64,000 nucleotides of DNA from an uncultured Lachnospira sp. GTDB lineage: Bacteria; Bacillota; Clostridia; Lachnospirales; Lachnospiraceae. The stretch is taken from positions 77,365 through 141,364 of the forward strand of contig CAKRLE010000008.1 of NCBI GenBank assembly GCA_934359185.1, written 5' to 3'. Both the position numbers and the translations under genes were made by a program. The number at the start of each line of letters is the position of its first letter. Within the stretch, counting starts at the first letter, position 1. Under the pieces are notes generated by a model. That model was not told the origin of the DNA, made no database searches, and worked only from the letters and a program-made list of their open reading frames with translations. Positions 7,898 through 16,383 of the stretch are shown here, piece by piece.

Positions 7898-9055
7898 TCA
7901 CCGTGTCCTTTCAAACATTATCCTAACTCTGTCATCAAAATTAAAGCGTTCTCTGACTTTATTATATCCATTCAACGCAATAGCTTTTCTTTCTTCCTCA
8001 TGTATTAAATAATACTCTACCTTTTCCACTAAGTCCACATAATCTTCATACATAACAAGATCTATGCCATTCTCAAAATTTTCTGCAATTTCCTGTTGAT
8101 AATTAGTTATAAGGAATCCTCCACAGCCAAGCACATCCAGTACTCTTAATGGTATACCGGACTGTATAAGTCTTAGTGAAATATTAAGATTAATCTTGCT
8201 TCTTCTGAATACCTCCGGCATCTGTGTATCATAATCTACATATCCTTTAAAAGATACTTTTCCAAGTCTGTCATCTTTGTCATTGGAATACAGATTAACC
8301 CTGCACCTGTTCTGAAGCAGTGCAAGCGCTGTAAATCTGTCTCTGCCTGTAACCTCTGTCCCAAGCGAATACTCAAGCTGCTTTTTACTTACAACCCCCT
8401 CTCCGTCAGAAGCTTTATAATAAAACTCATTAAGACTATCAAGCAGTTTATCGTCTAACATATCACCTATAATATATCCGCCATAAACCTTCTGCTGTGC
8501 CCTTACTATTCCTTCAAGATACCCTCTGTAATACTCATCAAGTGGACCACATATATAATTATATGTGGATTTATATAACTGGCCAACCATCGAAACATCA
8601 CATTCATACCACGATGCAGGATGTTTATTATCTCTGCCCTTATCTGCAAAAATATCTGTATCAACAGCAAGTGTGAGATGATGCGCACCACTGACACCTG
8701 ATTTTATATATGTATCGCACTGTATAGAATCAAAAAAATATATATCATTACATGAATTTTTAAGTGCATCCACTCTCTTTATGTGAAGTGGTGCATCATA
8801 TACCCATGAGATATAATGTACACTGTGTCTCTGGCATACATCAGATATTATAGGGCAGAAATTGACAGAAAACACAGTTTTATAACCACCTGCTGTCACT
8901 TCCGCTTCCAGCTTTTTTTCAAATTCATCATCCTTATCCCAGTCTTTTATTATATAGTAAAATTTATCATATTCGATTCCCATACGGGTCATCGATGCTT
9001 CAATTCCATTCTGCATAAACGCATTCCACTGATAAAAAAGGATCTTATCATTCAT
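7898..9055 (-). CDS. DUF3880/CgeB-like glycosyltransferase (paralog 1)
   Basis: A 385-aa protein with an N-terminal DUF3880-like half (VFSVNFCPIISDVCQ, SWVYDAPLHIK) and a C-terminal Glyco_trans_1_2 half (RRSKINLNISLRLIQSGIPLR, LDVLGCGGFLITNYQ). The family contains spore-surface CgeB and maturation glycosyltransferases. The start chosen is ATG at 9053-9055, which has GGGGAGAAGG 8 nt upstream; a longer frame to 9091 adds 12 residues that encode this ribosome binding site. It heads the three-gene set with the ANL protein and the acyltransferase. Two paralogs follow divergently on the plus strand. A role in transferring sugars onto flagellin is inferred. Confidence 0.85.
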   Translation of the reverse strand: MNDKILFYQWNAFMQNGIEASMTRMGIEYDKFYYIIKDWDKDDEFEKKLEAEVTAGGYKTVFSVNFCPIISDVCQRHSVHYISWVYDAPLHIKRVDALKNSCNDIYFFDSIQCDTYIKSGVSGAHHLTLAVDTDIFADKGRDNKHPASWYECDVSMVGQLYKSTYNYICGPLDEYYRGYLEGIVRAQQKVYGGYIIGDMLDDKLLDSLNEFYYKASDGEGVVSKKQLEYSLGTEVTGRDRFTALALLQNRCRVNLYSNDKDDRLGKVSFKGYVDYDTQMPEVFRRSKINLNISLRLIQSGIPLRVLDVLGCGGFLITNYQQEIAENFENGIDLVMYEDYVDLVEKVEYYLIHEEERKAIALNGYNKVRERFNFDDRVRIMFERTR

Positions 9056-9095
9056 CTTATTTTCCTTCTCCCCAAGAAAAAATTTACTCATTTTA

Positions 9096-9124
9096 ATAAT
9101 ATCTTAAAACCATGAAACAATCAA
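9096..9124 (-). promoter_or_regulatory. Sigma-A promoter, leftward, for the paralog 1 operon
   Basis: Minus strand TTGATT (9119-9124), 17 bp, TATTAT (9096-9101). Its -35 box abuts the -35 of the rightward promoter. Confidence 0.6.
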
Positions 9125-9153
9125 TTGATTATTCCCTCTGTTGTCGTTAAAAT
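9125..9153 (+). promoter_or_regulatory. Sigma-A promoter, rightward, for paralogs 2-3 and licD
   Basis: TTGATT (9125-9130), 17 bp, TAAAAT (9148-9153). Together with the leftward -35 it forms the 12-bp palindrome AATCAATTGATT at 9119-9130. Confidence 0.6.
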
Positions 9154-9216
9154 AGTTTTATGATGTGTTATGGCAGTTTGGAACTGCACTGAATTTATCA
9201 TGGAGGACATGCAAAT

Positions 9217-10407
9217 ATGGGAAGCAACCTTAAGATATATATATATCGGTATGGCAGTATCTGCGAACCAGATATTATTGATACATTTAAAAGAATCGGA
9301 TTAGAGGTTTATGAGGAAACAGCGGAAATGTTTAACAAAAATCTCTATCCGTCACAATGTGTAAAATTAACTTCTGACAAGATTATTAATGGAGGTTTTT
9401 CATTTGTATTCTCCATTAATTTTTTTCCATGGCTTTCTGATGTGTGCAAAATTGCAAACATAGTATATATCAGTCTTATAGTTGACAGTCCTGTTATGGA
9501 ATTATATTTCAACTCACTTTCCAACAGCTGCAATAGAGTTTTTCTCTTTGACAAAGAACTTTATAAAGAATTTAAGAATTATAACCCCGGACATATATTT
9601 GCCATTCCTCTTGCCACTAACATTATCCGTAACGATTCTGTCATAAACTCTGCAGATGAATCATTAAAAGCCAGATACAGAGCCGACATATCATTCATAG
9701 GTTCCACATATCAGGAAAAATGCCCATTCAACAACGCAAAACTTCCTGAATACGAAAAAGGATATATCGATGGAATTATAGAAGCCCAGCTTAAAGTATA
9801 TGGTTATAATTTTATTGAAGATCTTATATCCGATGAGCTTGCCAGGACTGTTCTTGATAGTATGCCAGATGCATACCATTTTCCTGAAGGCTGCAGGGGC
9901 AGCGACAAAGCAACTGTTGCACAATTATATATCAGCGTAAAAGCAGCTGAACAGGAACGTCTCCGCGCTCTTAAAATGTTGTCCGATTCTTTTAATGTAG
10001 ACATATATACACGAAGCGATACTTCCTCAATGCCACATATACATAACCGTGGCTTTGCCCGTTCTCTTGACGAAATGCCTATTATATTTAATCAGAGTAA
10101 AATCAATTTAAATATAACAGCTAAATCAATACGCTCCGGATTGTCTCTGCGTATTTTTGATGTATGCGGATGTGGTGGTTTCCTGATTACAAATTACCAG
10201 ACTGAATTACCTGAATATTTTGAAATTGGCAAGGATCTTGTCGCATATGAAAGCATGAGCCATCTGAAAGAATTATGCAGCTATTATCTGTCACACGAAG
10301 ATGAACGGATTGAAATTGCATCTCATGGACGGGAAACTGTACGAAACTATTACACCTATGATATACTACTGCTAAGAATGATAGATATGTCATTTCCAGC
10401 AAAGTGA
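9217..10407 (+). CDS. DUF3880/CgeB-like glycosyltransferase (paralog 2)
   Basis: A 396-aa paralog of the 7898-9055 gene with the same signatures in the same order: VFSINFFPWLSDVC (about residues 66-79), LIVDSPVMELYF, DISFIGSTYQEKCPF, NQSKINLNITAKSIRSGLSLR (split here as two halves at about 290-310) and DVCGCGGFLITNYQ (about 314-327). The ATG follows GGAGGACATGCAAAT. It is the first gene of a rightward operon with paralog 3 (11 nt gap) and a LicD gene. Divergence between the three copies suggests different donor or acceptor preference rather than recent duplication. Confidence 0.85.
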   Translation: MGSNLKIYIYRYGSICEPDIIDTFKRIGLEVYEETAEMFNKNLYPSQCVKLTSDKIINGGFSFVFSINFFPWLSDVCKIANIVYISLIVDSPVMELYFNSLSNSCNRVFLFDKELYKEFKNYNPGHIFAIPLATNIIRNDSVINSADESLKARYRADISFIGSTYQEKCPFNNAKLPEYEKGYIDGIIEAQLKVYGYNFIEDLISDELARTVLDSMPDAYHFPEGCRGSDKATVAQLYISVKAAEQERLRALKMLSDSFNVDIYTRSDTSSMPHIHNRGFARSLDEMPIIFNQSKINLNITAKSIRSGLSLRIFDVCGCGGFLITNYQTELPEYFEIGKDLVAYESMSHLKELCSYYLSHEDERIEIASHGRETVRNYYTYDILLLRMIDMSFPAK

Positions 10408-10418
10408 GGATTTAATTT

Positions 10419-11585
10419 ATGAATATTCTTATATATGAATGGAAGAATTTCGGCATAGAGGATATATGCGATGCCTTGACATCAATGTCTCACACTTACA
10501 AATTAGTAACTGATAATGCCGTACACGACAGAGTCAATGCCGAATTTGATTTACGTTTTGAGGAAACTGTAAGCGAAGGCTTTGACTGTGTATTTACTTT
10601 TAACTATAGTCCTGTCATATCCAATAACTGTAAGCGTTTCAACATTCCATACATAGCATTTATATATGACAGCCCCTTGGTTTCACTATACTCATATACA
10701 ATAATTAATCCGTGCAATTATGTCTTTATCTTTGACAAAAAGCAGTATTGTGAATTAAAAAATGCTGGAATAAACACAGTATATTATGCCCCTCTTGCAG
10801 CTAATATCAATCGTCTCACCAAACAGGTAAACGATAATTCAACTGGAAAATGCGATGTATACCATGGGGATATTTCATTTGTAGGTTCTATGTACAACGA
10901 AAAGCATAACCTCTTTGACCGGTTAAAAAATCTCCCCCCATATATATCCGGCTACCTTGATGCAATTATGCGTTCACAGCTTAAAGTATACGGATATTAT
11001 TTCATCGATAAACTACTCACACCTGATATTATTAAAGAACTGCAAAAGAGTGTTCCTGTATCCCCTAACAAAGATGGTGTTGAAACCGTTGAATATGTCT
11101 ACGCTAATTATTTTCTTGCAAGAAAAATGGCATCAATTGAAAGAACTGATATATTAAGCAGACTGTCGGAATTATTTAACATCAATCTATATACGCCTAA
11201 TCCTACGCCAGAGCTCCCATTAGTCAACAATAAAGGAGCAATAGACTATTATGATGATATGCCATACGTTTTCAACAACAGTAAAATCAATCTTAATATA
11301 ACACTTCGTTCTATACAAAGCGGTATTCCTCTACGATGTATAGATATAATGGCTTCTGGAGGATTTTTATTAAGCAACTACCAGGAAGATTTTTATGATT
11401 CTTTTATCCCAGGAGAAGATTGTATTCTGTATGAATCTATAGACGATTGTATAGACAAATGCAGATATTATCTTGCACATGAATCCGAGCGGACACAGAT
11501 TGCCTTGAATGGTCTGGGTCGCATACGCGATAATCATACTTATGAGATACGTTTGTCACAAATTTTTGATATAGTATTTAATTAA
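10419..11585 (+). CDS. DUF3880/CgeB-like glycosyltransferase (paralog 3)
   Basis: A 388-aa third paralog. It keeps VFTFNYSPVISNNC, FIYDSPLVSLYS, DISFVGSMYNEKHNLF, NNSKINLNITLRSIQSGIPL and a variant of the last motif (DIMASGGFLLSNYQ instead of GCGGFLITNYQ). It begins at ATG with GAGGATTTAATTT in front, 11 nt after paralog 2, and is followed 14 nt later by licD. The three enzymes plausibly add successive sugars to one chain; nothing in the sequence defines the order. Confidence 0.85.
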   Translation: MNILIYEWKNFGIEDICDALTSMSHTYKLVTDNAVHDRVNAEFDLRFEETVSEGFDCVFTFNYSPVISNNCKRFNIPYIAFIYDSPLVSLYSYTIINPCNYVFIFDKKQYCELKNAGINTVYYAPLAANINRLTKQVNDNSTGKCDVYHGDISFVGSMYNEKHNLFDRLKNLPPYISGYLDAIMRSQLKVYGYYFIDKLLTPDIIKELQKSVPVSPNKDGVETVEYVYANYFLARKMASIERTDILSRLSELFNINLYTPNPTPELPLVNNKGAIDYYDDMPYVFNNSKINLNITLRSIQSGIPLRCIDIMASGGFLLSNYQEDFYDSFIPGEDCILYESIDDCIDKCRYYLAHESERTQIALNGLGRIRDNHTYEIRLSQIFDIVFN

Positions 11586-11599
11586 TTACGGAGGCTGGT

Positions 11600-12574
11600 A
11601 TGCTTTATTTTCCAGATAATTATTTTAATGATGAAATAAGATGTGATTTTCATATTGAATCCAAAATGAAACATGCGTGGGCTGCGCAGCTTGAAGTTCT
11701 TGAAGAAATCCGACATGTATGCAACAAATGTAACATTCGTTTCTTTGCTGACTGGGGTACACTTCTTGGAGCTGTACGACACAATGGATTCATTCCATGG
11801 GATGATGACCTTGATATAGGAATGTTACGAGATGACTATAACCGCTTTCTTGAACTTGCGCCATCTATGTTGTCATCATTCTATGAACTTAAAAGCCTGT
11901 ACAATGACCCTTTACACGACAATGTCAAATGCCGTGTAATCAATGGCCGTTATATGAATTTCAGCAAAGATCATCTTACTAATTTCCATAATTGTCCATA
12001 TGTTGTCGGTATTGATATATTTCCCATTGATTATATTCCTTCTGACTTCAATGCAATGAATGAACAATTAAAAGAAATCGAACTGGTTCTGTCTGCTGCA
12101 GGCAGCCTTCCTGAAGACAAAGCCGTCACCAGGGAGCAGATTAATCTTGTTGAAAATATCCAGCAGACCTTTCATGTGACATTTAATCCTCGCAACAGAT
12201 TATTTCATGAATTAAAAAAGCTTGTTGATATTCTCAGTTCAAAATACACTGCCAAAGAATCCTGCGAGGTATGCTCCATGATTGATTTAGCTGGTGGGTG
12301 GAATTACCATGTTCCAATTGACTGCTATAAGGATATTACTGATATGCCTTTTGAAAATACAACAATTCCTGTTCCTATAGGTTATGATACTATTTTAAAA
12401 ATAAAATATGGTGAGGGATATATGACACCATTGAATACCGGCAGCTCTCACGACTATCCATTCTATGCCAAGCAGGAACAAGCGTTAAAATCTGTTATTG
12501 AATCTGAATTTAACACTTCAATCACAGATGATGAGCTTGATGCTCTTATTGATGCCAAAATTAAAGGAGCGTGA
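11600..12574 (+). CDS. LicD-family phosphotransferase
   Basis: A 324-aa LicD-family protein. LicD enzymes belong to the nucleotidyltransferase-fold superfamily and transfer phosphocholine or related phospho-alcohols from a CDP-activated donor onto sugars. The signature is intact: FFADWGTLLGAVRHNG and IPWDDDLDIG (about residues 49-73), with the DDD/D metal ligands. The C-terminus carries PVPIGYDTILKIKYGEGYMT and a following HDYPF, also seen in the second LicD of this window. The ATG has CGGAGGCTGGT upstream. It is the last gene of the rightward glycosyltransferase operon. The CTP-transferase fusion at 16384-17730 could make its donor. Confidence 0.88.
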   Translation: MLYFPDNYFNDEIRCDFHIESKMKHAWAAQLEVLEEIRHVCNKCNIRFFADWGTLLGAVRHNGFIPWDDDLDIGMLRDDYNRFLELAPSMLSSFYELKSLYNDPLHDNVKCRVINGRYMNFSKDHLTNFHNCPYVVGIDIFPIDYIPSDFNAMNEQLKEIELVLSAAGSLPEDKAVTREQINLVENIQQTFHVTFNPRNRLFHELKKLVDILSSKYTAKESCEVCSMIDLAGGWNYHVPIDCYKDITDMPFENTTIPVPIGYDTILKIKYGEGYMTPLNTGSSHDYPFYAKQEQALKSVIESEFNTSITDDELDALIDAKIKGA

Positions 12575-12590
12575 TTTTATAATCCGCTCC
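12566..12590. terminator. Hairpin spanning two convergent stop codons
   Basis: GGAGCG (12566-12571) pairs with CGCTCC (12585-12590), and inner GATT (12573-12576) with AATC (12581-12584), leaving a TTAT loop. It covers the last codons of both licD (stop 12572-12574) and the convergent isomerase-like gene (stop 12577-12579). A T-rich tail follows only on the minus strand. Confidence 0.5.
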
Positions 12591-13494
12591 AGTACTCTCC
12601 TATATCATGAATTGTTTTTAACACTGTTTCCTGCATACTCATTGGAAAACTATTCATTGTTGGATATGTTTCAAAACTTAAAGTTCCTTTAAAACTAATC
12701 TCTTTTAATGCTTTCATTATGCCATTCCAATCCTGGCCAGATAATGAATCATCTCCAAATGAATATGGCAGCTGATGCAGGTCACCTTTTGCATCATTCT
12801 CATGAAGATGCAGTGCTTTAAGCCTGCTGCCAATTATATGAATAAATTCCACAGGGTCACGCTTTACAAGCTGTAGATGTCCCGCATCAAGACAGAATCC
12901 GAACAACTCCTGTCCCGCATATTCATTAAGCGTGTCTATATATCTGACCGCTTCTTCTGGATCAGCGCAAACACCTTCTACAAGCCGTTCTCCAAGTCCT
13001 TCATACAGATTCTCAAAACATATACCCACATTACACTGTTTAAGTATTGGCACAAGCATTTTGAAATATTCAATATTTGTATTAAATTCTGTCATTTTAT
13101 TATACTTATACTGCATTTTAAATGGATGTACAACAACCCATGGTACGCCAAGAACTTCCGCTATGACAAGACTTTTAGGAATTACCTCTCCCTGCATATA
13201 ATCATTCTGTTTTCCCCTGCCTTCAACTCTCACGGGATATGGCGCATGCATCTGAGATGCCTTTATTCCATACTTCTCCATTGCCATTCTGTACTGCATA
13301 AAATACTGCAAAAGATTGTTAATATCTTCACTAAAGAATCCATTTAATTTACCTGCATACAAATCTGAATTCTTAAGGAACGCATCTATATTAATATCAA
13401 CGCAGTCAAATCCAGCCTCGTGAATCATACAGAACGCTTCATCAATATCTTTTTCTGGAAGTAATCCTTTTGTCTGAACTCCTACTTTATACAT
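12577..13494 (-). CDS. Sugar phosphate isomerase/epimerase-like TIM barrel
   Basis: A 305-aa member of the AP-endonuclease-2-like TIM-barrel family that includes inosose isomerase and dehydratase (IolI, IolE) and hydroxypyruvate isomerase. Metal-ligand positions are present: VVHPF (about residue 122), CFENLYEG (Glu, about 159), FCLDAGHLQL (Asp and His, about 198-207), ALHLHEND (about 228-235) and a terminal SFETYP (Glu). The ATG has GAGGGGAAAG in front. It is the last of a leftward five-gene set (licD2, TagD fusion, GDPD fusion, TIM-barrel fusion, this gene). With Gfo/Idh-type dehydrogenases next door, inositol-like or polyol chemistry is plausible but unproven. Confidence 0.8.
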   Translation of the reverse strand: MYKVGVQTKGLLPEKDIDEAFCMIHEAGFDCVDINIDAFLKNSDLYAGKLNGFFSEDINNLLQYFMQYRMAMEKYGIKASQMHAPYPVRVEGRGKQNDYMQGEVIPKSLVIAEVLGVPWVVVHPFKMQYKYNKMTEFNTNIEYFKMLVPILKQCNVGICFENLYEGLGERLVEGVCADPEEAVRYIDTLNEYAGQELFGFCLDAGHLQLVKRDPVEFIHIIGSRLKALHLHENDAKGDLHQLPYSFGDDSLSGQDWNGIMKALKEISFKGTLSFETYPTMNSFPMSMQETVLKTIHDIGEYWSGL

Positions 13495-13509
13495 CTTTCC
13501 CCTCCATGT

Positions 13510-14577
13510 CTATATATAATACTGGTCAATGAAACAGTCATACTCTATGCCCATATTTTTAAGCTGTTTTCCGATTGGTTCATAATTTATATTACATATC
13601 CAGACATTTCTTTCCTCTGGCGGAATATCAAGAATAGCATCAGGTGATTTTATCTCTATACCCAGACGCTCCTCACCCCACACCTCTTTATTATTATCCA
13701 CTATAAACTTCGGTGGGTACTTATCGCCAAATTTTATCATATAATCCCTGAACATATTGCCAGCTCCAAAAAGTATCAGCTGCCTGCCATCCTGGTTCAG
13801 TTTATCTGCAAATCCGAATTCCTTTTCCCACTCAGCAGCCATTCCTTCAAGAAGCCTTATCATGCTGTGATGCAGGACAGCAGGCGTTCTCTTCCATGTC
13901 CCCACATTGTTAAACACTATAAAGCCACTAAAATCATACTTAATAAGCATACCTATAACTCTATATATATCTGTAGCCCTCACACCCCTGCCAACAGTAA
14001 ATGTAAATGGCATCTGTGCCACATCTTCAACTCCGTCATTATCATTGACATGCACAAGAACAAGACACGACATACAATCTTCAACAAACGCCTTAAGATT
14101 GCTTCCTAAAAGATTAGCAGTTCCAATATCTGCACAGATTCCAACATTATCATAATTATATGTACATCTGATATCAGATACTATTGTACATAGCCTGCTG
14201 CCTTCTGAAAATGGTCCATATATATACGAATCCTTCTGTTTAATATTACTATTCTCTATCAGAAGCGTCATTCCATAAATCTTTATTATGTCTATAGTGT
14301 TATCCAGTAATGACATCAGCTGCGTTACATCTTTTATATTTTTTGTCTCTAATACGATATATATACAGCCAGCACTGCTAAGGCATTTAAGCATAGACTC
14401 TGTTATATCTCCATCTATAACCGGATTCCACACTGCACCTTTTATATGTATATCTTTATTTTCTTTAAAGATATCATCTATCTCTGCGATCCGGATTTCT
14501 ATCGACTCATTCAATATACTCCCTGCCACAGCCCATTTGTCCATAATATTAAGATATTGTATTCCAGCTTTAAACAT
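13510..14577 (-). CDS. TIM-barrel isomerase-like protein with C-terminal Rossmann-like domain
   Basis: A 355-aa two-part protein. Residues 1 to about 260 resemble the same TIM-barrel family as the next gene (LIENSN near 105, GICADIGTANLLG near 147, LVHVNDNDG near 174). The usual GH after the Asp is GT, and the last Glu position reads FIVFNN, so the metal site is incomplete. From about 265 a Rossmann-like segment begins (RQLILFGAGNMFRDYMIKFG) and runs to the end, similar in style to sugar-binding domains attached to acyltransferases and methyltransferases. ATG with AGGAGATACAT upstream; 15 nt before the next gene. It may bind the pathway intermediate rather than isomerise it. Confidence 0.7.
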   Translation of the reverse strand: MFKAGIQYLNIMDKWAVAGSILNESIEIRIAEIDDIFKENKDIHIKGAVWNPVIDGDITESMLKCLSSAGCIYIVLETKNIKDVTQLMSLLDNTIDIIKIYGMTLLIENSNIKQKDSYIYGPFSEGSRLCTIVSDIRCTYNYDNVGICADIGTANLLGSNLKAFVEDCMSCLVLVHVNDNDGVEDVAQMPFTFTVGRGVRATDIYRVIGMLIKYDFSGFIVFNNVGTWKRTPAVLHHSMIRLLEGMAAEWEKEFGFADKLNQDGRQLILFGAGNMFRDYMIKFGDKYPPKFIVDNNKEVWGEERLGIEIKSPDAILDIPPEERNVWICNINYEPIGKQLKNMGIEYDCFIDQYYI

Positions 14578-14588
14578 ATGTATCTCCT

Positions 14589-16373
14589 CTATAAATATCT
14601 TTCTGGCACATTAGTAATTATATCTGTTACACCATATGCTCTGTATCTTGTAAGATCATCCTCCTTAAGTACTCTTCCATCTTCAAAAAATGGTTCTTCA
14701 AAGTTCCATGCTCTTACCGGTTTTCCTTTGAAGTCATCCGGTATCTCTGCTCCCATAGATATTATAGCAGGATGAAGTGCATCAGCATTTGTCTGTCTTC
14801 CATACATGATACAGTCATCAATATATGATGCCAGCATTCCAGTCTTAACATTCTTATCTATCTTTTTCATCAACGCAACCGATTCTGGCAGAAATGATGA
14901 ATACACAATATAATCCTGCAATCCATACCTTGATACAATATCATATGTATCTCTCTCTATGCCTTCATATCGTATATTGCTTGTCTTTAATTCTATATTA
15001 ATAAGCAGTCCGTTCTTTTCACAATATGGTTTGAGAAGCATGAGTACCTCTTCCAATGTAGGTATCTTCGTATATGTGTTACCGCCCTGTGCATTCTTCC
15101 CTGCATATATATTGAGCTTCTTTATTTCTTCCAATGTATACTCGCACACATTCCTATTACCATCTGTAACGCGCCTTACATTTTCATCATGAAATACAAC
15201 AACCTGCTTATCACTTGTGTACTGGACATCAAGCTCTATTCCAGTTATACCTTTAAGTTTCGCTGCAGCTTCAAAACTTTCAAGAGTATTCTCAGGATAT
15301 CTCATGCTGCAGCCTCTGTGTGCCCATATTCCTGGTTTTGTCAGCTGCTCATTCTTACTTTCTATATATCCCTGACATAGTTCCCACCAAGGTGCATTCC
15401 ATTTTACAAACCGCTCCATTATACCTGCCATGGTTATGCTCTCATCTTTATGGACACAAATATCATCAATCCCTTTAACACTTTCATCATCTTCTGACAG
15501 CATGCCAGATGTTTTCATTACATCTACAAGAAATATTGCCATCTCATACTGCAGACCAGAACCTTCATATGGAATTTCATAATTTTCAACAACTGATGCA
15601 TCTTCATATCTCACCTGAAATTTTGTTGTCATCCACCAAGGAGATGGAACCAGTATGTACCCCTTCGTTCCTGTTATAAGAAGCTGCCCTTCACTTTTTG
15701 CGCCCATTCCTGTTTTTACAGTTGCAAATGCCTCTTTAAATCTGAATTCCGCTTTGGTATATATATCTACCCCTCCAAGCTCCCTTACACATTTAAAATC
15801 AACTTCCTCGTATTCACATCCCAGCAGACGGAAAATTGGAAGCATGCAATAACTTCCAAATTCAAGCATACTGCCATTATATACAGGATTTCTGAACTCT
15901 CTTGTATTATTATAAGTAAGTCTGGTAAATGCTGCCTCAACATCCACAACTCTTCCTATTTTACCACTCTTAACCTGTTCTACCACAGCATTAAATCCTG
16001 GACAGAATGCCGTCTTTACTGCCTCTTTTAACACAACATTATTCTGTTCTGCAAGTGCATAAAGAAATGCAGCTTCGCTTTTTTTCATTGCAAGAGGTTT
16101 TTCACACAAAACATGCTTATCTTTGTTTAACATATAGCTGCAATATGCAGCATGCGTCTCATGTGGTGATGCTATATATACGATATCAACACATTCAGCC
16201 ATCTCCTCAAGCTTATCAGTATATTTTTTTATATTATGTTTTTGTGCAAACTTTACTGCACTCTCAATTTTAGGATTATATACACATACACATTCCACCT
16301 CAAGGCCGTTAAGCCCTGTATTTACCATTCTGTCTGCAATTCTTCCAGTTCCAATTATTCCTAATCTATACAT
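14589..16373 (-). CDS. Gfo/Idh/MocA oxidoreductase fused to glycerophosphodiester phosphodiesterase
   Basis: A 594-aa fusion. Residues 1 to about 335 form an NAD(P)-dependent Gfo/Idh/MocA dehydrogenase (LGIIGTGRIADRMVNTGL, then HVLCEKPLAM near 96). Residues from about 350 form a GDPD domain with its catalytic set: WAHRGCSMRYPENTLESF (His-Arg and Glu), GIELDVQYTSD (Glu and Asp) and VVFHDENV (His). The start is ATG at 16371-16373, 11 nt after the upstream stop, with GGGGGTAG in front; a longer frame to 16424 would overlap that gene. One polypeptide thus joins a sugar or polyol dehydrogenase with a phosphodiester hydrolase. A role in making or trimming a phosphodiester-linked substituent is inferred. 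Confidence 0.85.
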   Translation of the reverse strand: MYRLGIIGTGRIADRMVNTGLNGLEVECVCVYNPKIESAVKFAQKHNIKKYTDKLEEMAECVDIVYIASPHETHAAYCSYMLNKDKHVLCEKPLAMKKSEAAFLYALAEQNNVVLKEAVKTAFCPGFNAVVEQVKSGKIGRVVDVEAAFTRLTYNNTREFRNPVYNGSMLEFGSYCMLPIFRLLGCEYEEVDFKCVRELGGVDIYTKAEFRFKEAFATVKTGMGAKSEGQLLITGTKGYILVPSPWWMTTKFQVRYEDASVVENYEIPYEGSGLQYEMAIFLVDVMKTSGMLSEDDESVKGIDDICVHKDESITMAGIMERFVKWNAPWWELCQGYIESKNEQLTKPGIWAHRGCSMRYPENTLESFEAAAKLKGITGIELDVQYTSDKQVVVFHDENVRRVTDGNRNVCEYTLEEIKKLNIYAGKNAQGGNTYTKIPTLEEVLMLLKPYCEKNGLLINIELKTSNIRYEGIERDTYDIVSRYGLQDYIVYSSFLPESVALMKKIDKNVKTGMLASYIDDCIMYGRQTNADALHPAIISMGAEIPDDFKGKPVRAWNFEEPFFEDGRVLKEDDLTRYRAYGVTDIITNVPERYL

Positions 16374-16383
16374 AACAATACTT

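Noticed and set aside
9243..9249. CCGATAT on the minus strand near the start of the plus-strand glycosyltransferase.
   Set aside because: No TAAA or TTAA box about 20 bp upstream and it is inside a coding region; the leftward operon has a better sigma-A promoter.
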